Numbered from the stretch's first letter, positions 5,099 to 12,594 are shown. The stretch: DNA of 23,631 nt from a virus (IMGVR_UViG_3300046001_003526:1-23631); one strand, 5' to 3'. Made by a program: numbers and translations. Notes: a model not told the origin generated them from the sequence alone.

Positions 5099-5126
5099 TA
5101 TATCGGAAGATTCGAGGAGATGTCGA
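5097..5126 (-). promoter_or_regulatory. Leftward sigma70-like promoter of the annealing operon
   Basis: TCGACA (5126-5121) and TATAGT (5102-5097) each match five of six consensus bases and are separated by 18 bases. The predicted start is near 5090, giving a short leader that opens with the GCGGACAC hairpin and leads into the annealing gene. It is the best promoter match seen in the window. Confidence 0.6.
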
Positions 5127-5425
5127 GAAAAAATTCGAGAGGCCTGCACAAATTGGAATCTCGGCGCGTCCAAGCACACGTCGAGACGGTGCTTTCCTTC
5201 GCGGTCACGCGAGGCAACTCCGATCGAGCCGCGCTCCGATGCCGCTCGATCCTCTCGCCAACTTGGGAAACGCTTGATCTGTATACGCTCGCCGTCGATC
5301 TCGCCGAAGAAGACGATCTTCGCTTCCTCGTCGCGCAAGCGAGAGCCGCGATTCTCGGAGATCTGATCAAGCGATCAGAGAGTCAGAGATCGTCTCGGTG
5401 CCGAAATAGTTTGCAGGAAGGCTGA
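5120..5425 (+). CDS. Doubtful plus-strand gene (101 aa) in the control region
   Basis: This is the only plus-strand frame with a position that makes sense: it fills the 312-base gap between the early and late operons. The protein would have a basic start (MSRKNSRGLHKLESRR), and a protein-like acidic and helical stretch (ETLDLYTLAVDLAEEDDL, then FLVAQARAAILGDLIK). Its stop lies 59 bases inside the end of the 461-aa gene on the other strand. GAGGAG touches the ATG, which is too close to act well; GGAAG sits 11 bases upstream. Its start codon also overlaps the -35 box of the leftward promoter. It may be a divergent regulator or may be chance. Without it, the gap holds only promoter and operator. 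Confidence 0.3.
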   Translation: MSRKNSRGLHKLESRRVQAHVETVLSFAVTRGNSDRAALRCRSILSPTWETLDLYTLAVDLAEEDDLRFLVAQARAAILGDLIKRSESQRSSRCRNSLQEG

Positions 5426-6752
5426 GGCCTTTCCCGTACATATCAAACAGGCGATCGAACGCCGTAGCAAACGCTCCCTCGCCGTTGTTCGTGAATGTGT
5501 AGCGAGCGTTGTCGTCCGCCGCCCAGTCCGTTGAGCCTGCGACGATCGCAAGCGCAGGTCCACCATTCGCGATCGGCATCATCTCCGCGAGAATGATCTC
5601 GTCGATGTAGACAGCATCCGTCGCGATCGCCGTCGTTGTCTCGATGTGAAAGTACAACTCGCTCGGCACGATGCGCGGAGAGCGCAACTGAGTTGCATAG
5701 ATTCCGAACGAAGTAGTTGTCGCCGCGATTGATTGCGAGAACAAGAAACTTCCGCCGTCGATGATATTTCCAGATGCGTCCTTCACCGAGAGACGAAGCG
5801 TTCCGGTTGCCGTCGTGTTCTTCTTGATTGCGACGGCGAGGATGTACGGTCGATCCGGCGTGAGCCTGCCGAGAGTTCCGTCGAAGTCTGCGAGCCTCTG
5901 GCGGATATTGAACGTCGATCCCGTCACCGCGAGTTTGAGCGATCGAGTTCCTCGGAATACATTCGCCGCCGTCGTCTCCGTGAGAAACTCTGTGCCTGCC
6001 GTTCCGCTCGAAACGGTGAAGCGATCGGGAAGATTGCTCGTCTGCTCTTCGAGATCGGAATTGTGGAGAATGTTCTGTCCCTGCGATCCGTTGTCTACGC
6101 TCGCACAAGCAGTCGCGAGACGCATGAGCGTCCCGCTTCCGGCAGGGAATCGGTAGTCAAGGCCCGTATACGCAGGCTGTCCTCGAATCTCGAATATCTC
6201 CGATCCTCGCGAAATTGCGCCAGTCGTGCCATCTTGAACGCATCGCGCTTCAAGAACTTCCGTGCGAATGTTCGGCCAGTCGGCAGTCGAGCCGAGAAGC
6301 ACATTCGGAGCGTCGAACAGATAGTAGAACTTACCGTTTCCGCTGTTCGATGCGCCAACCGAGAGACTCGATTTCGTGATCGTCGTTCCGTCGATCGACT
6401 GCGGAGATGCGTCCATGTCTCGAATCAACCAGACGAGAGCGTCGCGAATGTCTTTGCGAACCATCGTATTGGTCGCGCCGACTGCGGTCGCCTCATCAAA
6501 GCACATCTCAACAATCGTTCGCTCTGCCGCCGCGCGAACGTCGTTCAGCACGTTTCCCGCTTCCGCGATTCGCGCTTCGATATTGCCGGAGAGAACGTCG
6601 ATCATCCAAGCATCGGACGACGAGTACTCCAACTGCACATTCGCAAGGAGCGTCTTCAGATTGTTCTGATGCGCTCGAACTTGGTCCATCATGTAGATGA
6701 GTGCGCCGAGCCGATTGAAGAGTCCGTCCGTGCCTGTGTAAGTCAAAGCCAT
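5367..6752 (-). CDS. Phage structural protein, probable fibre or baseplate component (461 aa)
   Basis: The start MALTYTGTDGLFNRLGALIY followed by a helical region (residues 20-120, several Ala-rich helices) is a recurring opening of structural proteins in environmental siphophages. Residues about 240-395 look like a beta-sandwich of carbohydrate-binding type, with NILHNSDLEE, FRGTRSLKLAV and AVYIDEIILAEMMP; this could bind host glycans. The last 60 residues have a second small domain (ARYTFTNNGEGAFATAF). The ribosome site is GAAAGG ahead of ATG 6752. As the final gene of the late operon it probably belongs to the tail tip or fibres; that role is inferred. Confidence 0.65.
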   Translation of the reverse strand: MALTYTGTDGLFNRLGALIYMMDQVRAHQNNLKTLLANVQLEYSSSDAWMIDVLSGNIEARIAEAGNVLNDVRAAAERTIVEMCFDEATAVGATNTMVRKDIRDALVWLIRDMDASPQSIDGTTITKSSLSVGASNSGNGKFYYLFDAPNVLLGSTADWPNIRTEVLEARCVQDGTTGAISRGSEIFEIRGQPAYTGLDYRFPAGSGTLMRLATACASVDNGSQGQNILHNSDLEEQTSNLPDRFTVSSGTAGTEFLTETTAANVFRGTRSLKLAVTGSTFNIRQRLADFDGTLGRLTPDRPYILAVAIKKNTTATGTLRLSVKDASGNIIDGGSFLFSQSIAATTTSFGIYATQLRSPRIVPSELYFHIETTTAIATDAVYIDEIILAEMMPIANGGPALAIVAGSTDWAADDNARYTFTNNGEGAFATAFDRLFDMYGKGLSLPANYFGTETISDSLIA

Positions 6753-6755
6753 AGT

Positions 6756-7046
6756 TCAGCCTTTCGATTCTTCATCGGAGAACGGGACTGCCGCATTCAG
6801 CGCGGCGCGTCTTCGAGCGCATCCTCCACAACCGCCAGTCACAGTATCGACGGCCTTCGCGATGCCTGTCGCCGTCGTGATCGAGTGAACTACGTCGCCA
6901 AGGCCTCTCGGCCTGCCTCGATACTTCGAGCAAGTCGCGCACTTCTCCGCGTTCGTCGCGCCGAAGATCTCCGGATGAGAGCATTCGAGAGGATTGATCT
7001 CGTATCTACAAGACGGGAGATGCTGTGAAGATTCCGAATTTTTCAT
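6756..7046 (-). CDS. 96-aa protein with paired cysteines
   Basis: Six cysteines are arranged as Cys13, Cys22, a C36-A-T-C39 pair and a C73-G-G-C76 pair, the last followed by RRRAALN. Between them lie RPRGLGD and a helical, possibly membrane-leaning stretch (VVHSITTATGIAKAV). The ending CGGC-RR-ALN recalls a common small phage protein of unknown role. The cysteines could bind zinc or an Fe-S cluster. The ATG at 7046 lies 41 bases inside the upstream gene, and no later start codon is available before the cysteine motifs; the ribosome site (CAGAG) is poor. Confidence 0.6.
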   Translation of the reverse strand: MKNSESSQHLPSCRYEINPLECSHPEIFGATNAEKCATCSKYRGRPRGLGDVVHSITTATGIAKAVDTVTGGCGGCARRRAALNAAVPFSDEESKG

Positions 7047-7959
7047 AACTCTGGATCGTTGGAACGCATCCTGTCGCACTTGATCCATTGCATTCGCAAG
7101 TGAATCCTGCTCCTTGATTGCACTCTCGATAGAACTCGCCGTCGATCGCGGCGCATCCGCTCGCGTTGTAGTTCGGGCCAATGCTATCTGGATCGCAAGG
7201 ATCTTGGCACTTATAAGGCGGATTGATATCCGAGCAGTATGGAGGCTGAAATGCTTGACCGAAACTCTGCTGTGGATTTGGAAGACTAAGCCATCCAAGA
7301 ACAGGAGGAGTTTCCCATGCAGCGGTAGGGAATGAGTTCACTTGAACGCAACCGTCTTTCAGATACAGAAGTGGATTTAGGTGGCGCGTCAAGTTTTGAG
7401 GAGTGGATGAAAACGAATTTCCTTGCTCGTTGTATGTCGTCGAGTTGACTGTGAAACTACCGTAGCCACCTATGAGCAAAGTCATGTGCTTCGGATCGTT
7501 CGGAGAGTTGCATCCACATGAAGAGCATCTACCCGATAAGAAGCCCCAAAAAGTCGAATTGTTACCTGCGGCAATCGCTCCAGATCCCGTGATCGTTTGT
7601 TCAGATGATAGATAAGTGCTGCCGCATGGATTGCAGTTTGGAGAAGAGAAAAATGCTCTGGTTCTCCTTCGTTGCAAGAAATTGAATTCTGCCGCTCCTG
7701 TGCGGAAATACAACGTAGGAACACTACCAAACAACGGAGGAGCGGTTGCTGCTTTCTGATAGGTCGCAAAGCCTGTCATCGTGCATACAACTTCGCTCAA
7801 TGTCACAAGACCATTGCTCGTCGTTCCCACAATCTTCGTCGTTAGACCGAGTTCATAATCGAGCCGGAATTTCGGCATCGAGCATTGCCAGATCTCAACG
7901 CAACTCGTCGGGAAAGTCGGAGCGCAGCAACAAAGAAGGCTCGCCGCGTCGACGCTCAC
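7006..7959 (-). CDS. Cysteine-rich virion-associated protein (317 aa)
   Basis: There are 20 cysteines in 317 residues, including a CCC run at 10-12, NCNPCG, GRCSSCGC, KCQDPC and CECNG. The frame begins with GTG at 7959, overlapping the upstream TGA (GTGA). Aromatic, Gly- and Asn-rich stretches suggest a beta-rich extracellular domain, stabilised by disulfides or metal. Three sampled lines (7321-7500) are 47% G+C, below most of the window, which may mean recent acquisition of a receptor-binding region. No family was recognised. Its place among tail genes suggests a fibre or tip protein. Confidence 0.65.
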   Translation of the reverse strand: MSVDAASLLCCCAPTFPTSCVEIWQCSMPKFRLDYELGLTTKIVGTTSNGLVTLSEVVCTMTGFATYQKAATAPPLFGSVPTLYFRTGAAEFNFLQRRRTRAFFSSPNCNPCGSTYLSSEQTITGSGAIAAGNNSTFWGFLSGRCSSCGCNSPNDPKHMTLLIGGYGSFTVNSTTYNEQGNSFSSTPQNLTRHLNPLLYLKDGCVQVNSFPTAAWETPPVLGWLSLPNPQQSFGQAFQPPYCSDINPPYKCQDPCDPDSIGPNYNASGCAAIDGEFYRECNQGAGFTCECNGSSATGCVPTIQSYEKFGIFTASPVL

Positions 7960-8318
7960 TCCTCGACTCCGTGAATCTGAAGCGAAAGAGAACTCGCGGT
8001 ATCCGCTCGAAGCGCGATCCGATCGCCTGCGTTCAAGTATCGAATCGAGTCATCGAGGAGCGTCGCATTTCCTTGGAGCGGATTGTCGTAGTACACCGCG
8101 TTCGAGACTGCCGTCGATTCGTTCGCGCCAAGGATGAAGATACGAAACGTGACGGTCGTCGCCGCCGTGTTGCAAACCGAAAGAGATTCGATTCGCAGCG
8201 ACTTTGACGCGGGAACTTCGTAGACAATCGAAGAGGCTGTCTTCGCGGTCGATGCAACGATTCTTCGCTTTGCGCTGAATCTCGTAAGAGAGTTGATTGA
8301 TGAGGGAAGGCTACTCAT
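7956..8318 (-). CDS. Small beta-rich tail-associated protein (120 aa)
   Basis: The ATG at 8318 overlaps the stop of the 236-aa gene; an earlier in-frame start would run backwards into it. After a basic start (SINSLTRFSAKRR) the protein is beta-rich (IVYEVPASKSLRIESLSVCN, then VTFRIFILG, then IRYLNAGDRIALRAD). This matches the common phage pattern of a small jelly-roll-like protein with a dimension such as INTLTR-x-S at its start, found next to tail fibre genes. The function is unknown. Confidence 0.65.
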   Translation of the reverse strand: MSSLPSSINSLTRFSAKRRIVASTAKTASSIVYEVPASKSLRIESLSVCNTAATTVTFRIFILGANESTAVSNAVYYDNPLQGNATLLDDSIRYLNAGDRIALRADTASSLSLQIHGVEE

Positions 8319-9025
8319 GGGCAGACGAACTCGTATCCGTTTGGAATGGAGAAGACATAGTCGCTGCCCGAAGGCATACACGAGACGACGGTTCCGTTCT
8401 TGATCGGCTTTCGATATGCCGTTCCGCCGAGCGGATAGATCGTGCCGACTCCGATCTCTCGATTCAAATCAACTGGCTGTTCGCAACCATTCAGCGCATA
8501 GAAGATCAGACCAGATCCAACCGTCGCGAAAGTTCCTTGATTGAAGTTGTCGATCGAAACTTCTACGAGCGTGTAGATGAATTTTCCAGATGACCCGATC
8601 TGTGCGGCCGCGTTGATTCTTCCCAAGCGCATCAGAGTCGGAGATGAGCATTCGCGGAAATAGAGTTTTCCATTCGCCGCGATATGTCCAAGGACTGGGA
8701 CAATCGATCCAACTGCGGAGCATGGAAAGACAATCGGTGCTCCGTATACGTCTCCAGATACTGTCGACTTCACGCCACCGCCTACGGCGACGTATGTATT
8801 CGATCCGACAGATGAAAGAGCGACCTCTTCGAAACTTCCTCTGATCGAGTTTCCCGTTCCGCTTTGTCCCGTGATCCGAACGAGAATCGTTCGACCGAGT
8901 ACAGGACCGGAGGCAGTAACGAGCGCAGGATTTCCGTCCAGTCTCTCGATGCGCTCGAACGCCTCGTTGAGATGATGGAATTCGAGTTTGCCGACTTGGC
9001 CTGCGGTGAACTTTGGAAGCGTCAT
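8315..9025 (-). CDS. Tail-associated structural protein (236 aa)
   Basis: The start LPKFTAGQVGKLEFHHLNEAFERIERL is a helical opening shared by many small tail or fibre-associated proteins. The remainder is beta-rich with Gly-Ser turns (VTASGPVLGRTILVRITG, then GGGVKSTVSGDVYG). Four cysteines are spread out (CSAVG, ECSSP, NGCEQP, SCMPSG) plus one near the end. No family was recognised with certainty. It starts within the TGATG overlap with its upstream neighbour, showing it belongs to the same late operon. Confidence 0.65.
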   Translation of the reverse strand: MTLPKFTAGQVGKLEFHHLNEAFERIERLDGNPALVTASGPVLGRTILVRITGQSGTGNSIRGSFEEVALSSVGSNTYVAVGGGVKSTVSGDVYGAPIVFPCSAVGSIVPVLGHIAANGKLYFRECSSPTLMRLGRINAAAQIGSSGKFIYTLVEVSIDNFNQGTFATVGSGLIFYALNGCEQPVDLNREIGVGTIYPLGGTAYRKPIKNGTVVSCMPSGSDYVFSIPNGYEFVCP

Positions 9026-9390
9026 CAGTCCGCCAAGATGTAGTATTGAAGCGCGACGCTCGCAGTATTCGCTCGCGCGGTCGGAGTGTTTGTACCGAGC
9101 CTACAGATCGCGGCCTCTCCTGCTTTCAACTTCAGGAACGCGACGAATGAGCCGCCTGTACCTGTTCCAATCTCGACGTAATTCGTCGGCCCTGTGTTCT
9201 TGAAGTAGGCATAGCCTGCGGATGAAACGCTTCCCATCGTGAGCGCGGCGGCAGTTGTCGTTACGGTCGCCGCGCCGCCGACTGCCGTCGTTCCCGTGAG
9301 ATCGACGAAGAGCGTTCCGGCGTTCTCGGTGTGGTTGAGATCTCCCTTGAGAGTTGAGATCTTGAGATTGAGCGTGATCTCGCGAGCCAT
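9025..9390 (-). CDS. Small beta-sandwich virion protein (121 aa)
   Basis: Predicted beta strands alternate with small-residue turns: REITLNLKISTLKGDL, then GTLFVDLTGTT, then YAYFKNTGPTNYVEIGTG, then SFVAFLKLKAGEAAICRLG. FKNTGPTNYVEIG followed by KLKAGEA is a recurring motif in small phage proteins that sit next to tail fibre genes. The start shares TAATG with the upstream stop. A tail-tip, fibre or decoration role is inferred from fold and place. Confidence 0.65.
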   Translation of the reverse strand: MAREITLNLKISTLKGDLNHTENAGTLFVDLTGTTAVGGAATVTTTAAALTMGSVSSAGYAYFKNTGPTNYVEIGTGTGGSFVAFLKLKAGEAAICRLGTNTPTARANTASVALQYYILAD

Positions 9391-10193
9391 TAGAAGTTCT
9401 CCGAAAGAACGTTGAAATCAGCGAAGTTTGGGAAAGGCTGAACGAGATCGACATTCCCCGCTCTGTATATGCCTTGAAGATCTGCAACGGTGTCCACTTG
9501 GCCGAGTTGATTTCTCCTCGCACTCTGGATCATGTGCAGGAATTCATCCTGTCGAAACTTGTGCGTGATCGAGAACTTCTCAAGGCCGATCCTCGAAGCA
9601 TTCGCGCCGAGATACAGAACTTGCCCGATCGGTGCGCCTTGAAAGATTGTCGAGTTGCGACGGCCTCGCGCCTGTCGAATCTTGAGCGATCGCTCAGGGA
9701 AACTCGCCGCAGAGACGGTTTCTGTGATCGTGATATCGCTCATGCGAACGAGAATCGAAAGAGGCACTCCGGACTTGTCGATCGGAGTTCCTCCGCAATC
9801 AAGACCAGTCTGCGTTCCGTTTGACGGAATTGTTGGACCTGTGCGCCATGCTTCGCGAAACTCAGAAGCGTAGTCGATCGTGATCTGCACATAGCCTTCC
9901 TCATTCGGAAGTTTGTCTCCCGGCTCTGTGTTCTCGTAGGTGAATTCCACTTCCCACACGTTGCGCGATTCGGGAATGTGCTTGATCGAAAACGCCGTCG
10001 CGAAGATCAATTTCTCATCGGGGAACTCTTCGCGGATGTCAGGCAACTCGACTCCGAAATGATCCTTGACCATCTTCGGCGAAGTGATCGGCGCGGCATC
10101 ATCCCAACAACGAAAAGTTCGGCTCGCGCTGACGCGGCCTCCGCTGTCGCTGAATCCTCGCGTCTCCTGCAACTCAACAAACTCGAAAGCCAT
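9390..10193 (-). CDS. Tail protein following the tape measure (267 aa)
   Basis: In siphophages the gene right after the tape measure usually encodes the distal tail protein or another tip component, and this one fits by place. It is mixed alpha/beta, with TRGFSDSGGRVSASRTFRCW near its start and NVWEVEFTYENTEPGD and YVQITIDYASEF further on. Residues about 220-245 (SITHKFRQDEFLHMIQSAR) form a helix. It lacks a recognisable signature, so the specific role is inferred. It begins in a TAATG overlap with the tape-measure stop. Confidence 0.6.
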   Translation of the reverse strand: MAFEFVELQETRGFSDSGGRVSASRTFRCWDDAAPITSPKMVKDHFGVELPDIREEFPDEKLIFATAFSIKHIPESRNVWEVEFTYENTEPGDKLPNEEGYVQITIDYASEFREAWRTGPTIPSNGTQTGLDCGGTPIDKSGVPLSILVRMSDITITETVSAASFPERSLKIRQARGRRNSTIFQGAPIGQVLYLGANASRIGLEKFSITHKFRQDEFLHMIQSARRNQLGQVDTVADLQGIYRAGNVDLVQPFPNFADFNVLSENF

Positions 10194-11272
10194 TAGACGA
10201 ATCCTCCACTCGTTCCAGAGTTTGCGACGAGTGCCTCGATGCCTCGAACCATGCGCTCATCATTTCGGCGTTTGTCTGTATCTGGATACGCATCGAATCG
10301 GAAAGTTCCGAGCGCGGTATTCGCGCCGTTGATGCCTGCGGCCTGCGAAGAGATGCGCTCTTCTTCCATACGCGCGACCTCTTCCATCATTTTGACGCGC
10401 TCTGCATCGGCCTTCTCGCGAATGCGAGCGGTCTTCTCGTCGGCCTTCTCCTTGTCACGCTGCGCCTTCTCGTTGGCATCGGTCTCTTTCTTCGCGATTT
10501 CATTTGCGGCGCGTTTCTCTTCTTCAATTCGAGCATCGGCAGCGGCCTTGTCTGCGGCCTTCTGCTTGTCGAGTTTGTCGCGAGTCTCGTCGGCGTTCGA
10601 TTGGATCTTCGCTTCATACAGTCGACGGATCGCGTCAGCCTGCGCTTCGTTGGCGGCATCGGCGACTCGCAATTCCATTTCGGTCTGGAGACGCTCCTCT
10701 TCGTTCAAGCCTCGAAGGAAGATCGCGCGTTCCGCTTGGCCCGTGCGCTCAAGTTGGCGCATCTGAGCCTCGAACTCTGCCGCGCCTGCCTCCTGCTCAA
10801 GCCCAAACGTCTGGCGAGCCTCTGCTTCTTGTCCCTGCGCGATCTTGCGTTGACGCTCCGCGCGAGCCTGCGCGTCTGCGAGTTCCTGCTCGACGCGCTC
10901 GGCAAACTGCTCGTTCGTCTCCGCGCCAAAAGCATTCATCACGGACTGACCGATTGCCGTTCCGATTCGGTAGGCCGCGCCGATGATCGGAGTCGACTTT
11001 GCGAGGCCATCGAGCGCGGAGCCGATGCCTTCTTCTCCGGCTCGCTCCGCGAAATCCGCGACTCGATCGAGCAGTTGGATCGGATTGAGAAAGCCTTCGA
11101 TCTTCTTCGAGACGCTTCCTGCGCTCTTCTGGAGCCATCCGCCGAACTTCGACTCGTACTGTTTCGCTGCGCCTTCGGCGGACGCTGCGGCCTTTGACTC
11201 TGCCTCGACGAGATCGCGCTCCATTGCGGAGTAGTTCGCGCGAACGTCAATGTAAATGTCGCCGCCCTTCAT
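10193..11272 (-). CDS. Short tape measure protein (359 aa)
   Basis: Place (right after the frameshifting chaperone) and composition identify it. The N-terminus (IYIDVRANYSAMERDLVEAESKAA) has the beta-then-helix opening typical of tape measures. Residues about 60-120 contain hydrophobic helices (STPIIGAAYRIGTAIGQSV). Residues 120-315 are a long, very charged coiled coil rich in Ala, Glu, Lys and Arg. Most siphophage tape measures have 600-2000 residues, so this is short; with roughly 0.15 nm of tail per residue, a tail of about 50 nm would be expected. The ATG overlaps the stop of the frameshift frame, which supports that frame being translated. Confidence 0.75.
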   Translation of the reverse strand: MKGGDIYIDVRANYSAMERDLVEAESKAAASAEGAAKQYESKFGGWLQKSAGSVSKKIEGFLNPIQLLDRVADFAERAGEEGIGSALDGLAKSTPIIGAAYRIGTAIGQSVMNAFGAETNEQFAERVEQELADAQARAERQRKIAQGQEAEARQTFGLEQEAGAAEFEAQMRQLERTGQAERAIFLRGLNEEERLQTEMELRVADAANEAQADAIRRLYEAKIQSNADETRDKLDKQKAADKAAADARIEEEKRAANEIAKKETDANEKAQRDKEKADEKTARIREKADAERVKMMEEVARMEEERISSQAAGINGANTALGTFRFDAYPDTDKRRNDERMVRGIEALVANSGTSGGFV

Positions 11273-11858
11273 GTGGTGCTCCGCTCTACATATCGTCGCG
11301 CCCAGTCGCGCGAATCAGTCGACGCAGTCTGACTCGACTCGTAGCCTTTCAAGCAAAGCATGAGATGTCGGTCGAATTCGGCGCACGTCAGATCGAGCGG
11401 ATTCCCAAGCCCTGCGGCAGTTCGAGCGATGAGATGCGCCTCCGCGAGATAGTCGCGAGGCATCGGCTCGCGCGGAGGCCCAGTCAGTTTCCCGATGGCT
11501 TCTCTTCTCGATCTTCGCCGCCGAATCCGAGCGCACGAAGCGCGATCTCCGTGGCTCGCTTCGCGTCGACAGAATCCGCGATCAACTCGCCGAACTCGCT
11601 CGCGGCGCAGAGAACGCGCAGAGAGCCTGCGAGCGTGTAGCAGTCCAGAACTAGGGCCGAAGCGACGAGAGCGTCTCTGCGAGCCTTCTCGACGGCCTGA
11701 AGCGAAACGGGAAGGCCTGCAATCTCTGCCGCCTTCCTCGCTTCGCTTGCTCGAATGTCTGCGAGTTCGTTCGTGAGCGCGATACGCTGACGAACGGTCA
11801 AAGGCCGAATCGCGACGACGCGACCATCAGGAAGCGTCTCGTTCCAAGGGTGAACCAT
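11269..11858 (-). CDS. Tail assembly chaperone -1 frameshift fusion (gpGT-like, 196 aa)
   Basis: Ribosomes slipping back one base at GGGAAAC (11493-11487) leave the 124-aa frame just before its stop and read LTGPPREPMPRDYLAEAHLI and on, adding 72 residues to the first 124. This is the same layout as lambda G and GT: a short and a long chaperone that coat the tape measure during tail assembly. The heptamer lies in the correct phase (TCG-GGA-AAC), and a 9-bp stem begins 7 nt after it. The extension frame stops exactly where the tape-measure ATG begins. Confidence 0.8.
11438..11493 (-). promoter_or_regulatory. Programmed -1 ribosomal frameshift signal
   Basis: It has three parts. The slippery heptamer is GGGAAAC at 11493-11487. 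The spacer is TGACTGG, 7 nt. The stem is GCCTCCGCG (11479-11471) paired with CGCGGAGGC (11446-11438), 9 bp with no mismatch. Inside the 24-nt loop, GCGAG and CTCGC can form an extra small stem. Sequence, phase and distance all fit known frameshift sites. Confidence 0.85.
11484..11858 (-). CDS. Tail assembly chaperone, short form (gpG-like, 124 aa)
   Basis: It precedes the tape-measure gene and ends at a slippery GGGAAAC. The start (MVHPWNETLPDGRVVAIRPLTVRQRIAL) and the middle, helical part (residues 28-70, Ala-rich and charged; then a hydrophobic stretch DALVASALVLDCYTLAG) are typical of the alpha-helical chaperones that bind the tape measure before tube growth. It starts in a TAATG overlap with the 90-aa gene. 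Confidence 0.75.
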   Translation of the reverse strand: MVHPWNETLPDGRVVAIRPLTVRQRIALTNELADIRASEARKAAEIAGLPVSLQAVEKARRDALVASALVLDCYTLAGSLRVLCAASEFGELIADSVDAKRATEIALRALGFGGEDREEKPSGN

Positions 11859-12130
11859 TAGTCCTTCTTCTTCGTTTTGAGATGTGCGAGAAACTCGTCG
11901 CCGTTGACGACGAGAGATCGATCGGATGCGCGTCGAACTGTATACGAATCGAGATCCGCGAGGCTGACTTCGCTCGCGTTCATCGCGACTCGGACTGCCG
12001 CTTCCTCTTCGAGTCGTCCTCCGCTGATTCGACGCGAAATCGTTCGGCCTTGCTTCGTGACGAGAGTCACGATCCAGTCTGCATCGGAAGGCCGGAAGAG
12101 AGGAATGACTTCAGTAGCAGAGATGCTCAT
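11858..12130 (-). CDS. Small protein between tail tube and chaperone (90 aa)
   Basis: The ATG at 12130 overlaps the tail-tube stop (ATGA); another in-frame ATG 12 bases upstream lies within that gene. The protein begins with a beta strand run (EVIPLFRPSDADWIVTLVTK) and goes on to a helix near EEEAAVRVAMNASEVSL, ending in KTKKKD. No family was recognised. Its place suggests a helper of tail assembly. Confidence 0.65.
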   Translation of the reverse strand: MSISATEVIPLFRPSDADWIVTLVTKQGRTISRRISGGRLEEEAAVRVAMNASEVSLADLDSYTVRRASDRSLVVNGDEFLAHLKTKKKD

Positions 12131-12585
12131 GAGATCAGCCAAGTGACGACGGGAGCCGCGCCGTCCGCGTTCTCAAAGTTGACCGTCATCGTCGTGTCGC
12201 CAGTCTTGTTTGAATTGAACGCGAACGATGAGAAGACGCAGTTCGATGTGATCTTCGCGTCATTCGTGCTGTCATAGAGCGTGAGGCTCAAGGTAGGCCG
12301 CGTCGCTGTCGTGTCCTGCGACGAGACGAGAATCAGATTCGTGTGACTCGTCGAAGTGCCTGCCGACGAATCGACACCGACGACCGCATTGAGCGATCCC
12401 GTGAGATCAAGCATACCGAGACGCTTGCGCTGTCCGGTATCGCCGAAAGCGGTCAGAGTTGAAACGGGCCGCGAGAGCGTCGCGGCGAAACTCTGCACCT
12501 TGAAAAAGGTCTGGACGGTCGTCGTCGTTCCGATCGAGTAGGAGACGTTTCCGTCGTTGCCGATGAGGTAGGTATCGATAGGCAT
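12127..12585 (-). CDS. Major tail (tube) protein (152 aa)
   Basis: It is placed between the tail terminator and the chaperone pair, as tube genes are in siphophages. It is beta-rich with Thr/Ser-rich strands (VSYSIGTTTTVQTFFKVQSF, then TLTAFGDTGQRKRLGMLDLT, then DTTMTVNFENAD), matching the simple tube fold with its split by a short insertion. LDLTGSLNA is close to the usual DFSGSFEG turn of tube proteins. The start at 12585 follows TAAGGAAACTTC, one of few late genes with a free ribosome site, in keeping with high expression. Confidence 0.75.
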   Translation of the reverse strand: MPIDTYLIGNDGNVSYSIGTTTTVQTFFKVQSFAATLSRPVSTLTAFGDTGQRKRLGMLDLTGSLNAVVGVDSSAGTSTSHTNLILVSSQDTTATRPTLSLTLYDSTNDAKITSNCVFSSFAFNSNKTGDTTMTVNFENADGAAPVVTWLIS

Positions 12586-12594
12586 GAAGTTTCC

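Noticed and set aside
5051-5338. Minus-strand frame of 95 codons in the control region
   Set aside because: It would need a TTG start with no ribosome site, and its end overlaps the start of the annealing gene and the promoter.
5362-5379. Hairpin TCTGATC-GCTT-GATCAGA at the end of the 461-aa gene as a late terminator
   Set aside because: The stem is A+T-rich for this genome and not followed by a T run; it also spans the stop codon. GATC-rich DNA makes such stems often by chance.
5733-7028. Long plus-strand open frame of 431 codons opposite the 461-aa and 96-aa genes
   Set aside because: Its product is very rich in Arg, Ser and Glu with no fold signature; it is the antisense shadow of high-G+C genes on the other strand.
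11269-11463. Independent 64-aa gene after the tail chaperone
   Set aside because: It has no ribosome site of its own, is in the -1 frame of the chaperone and is open back to the slippery site, so it is better read as the frameshift extension.
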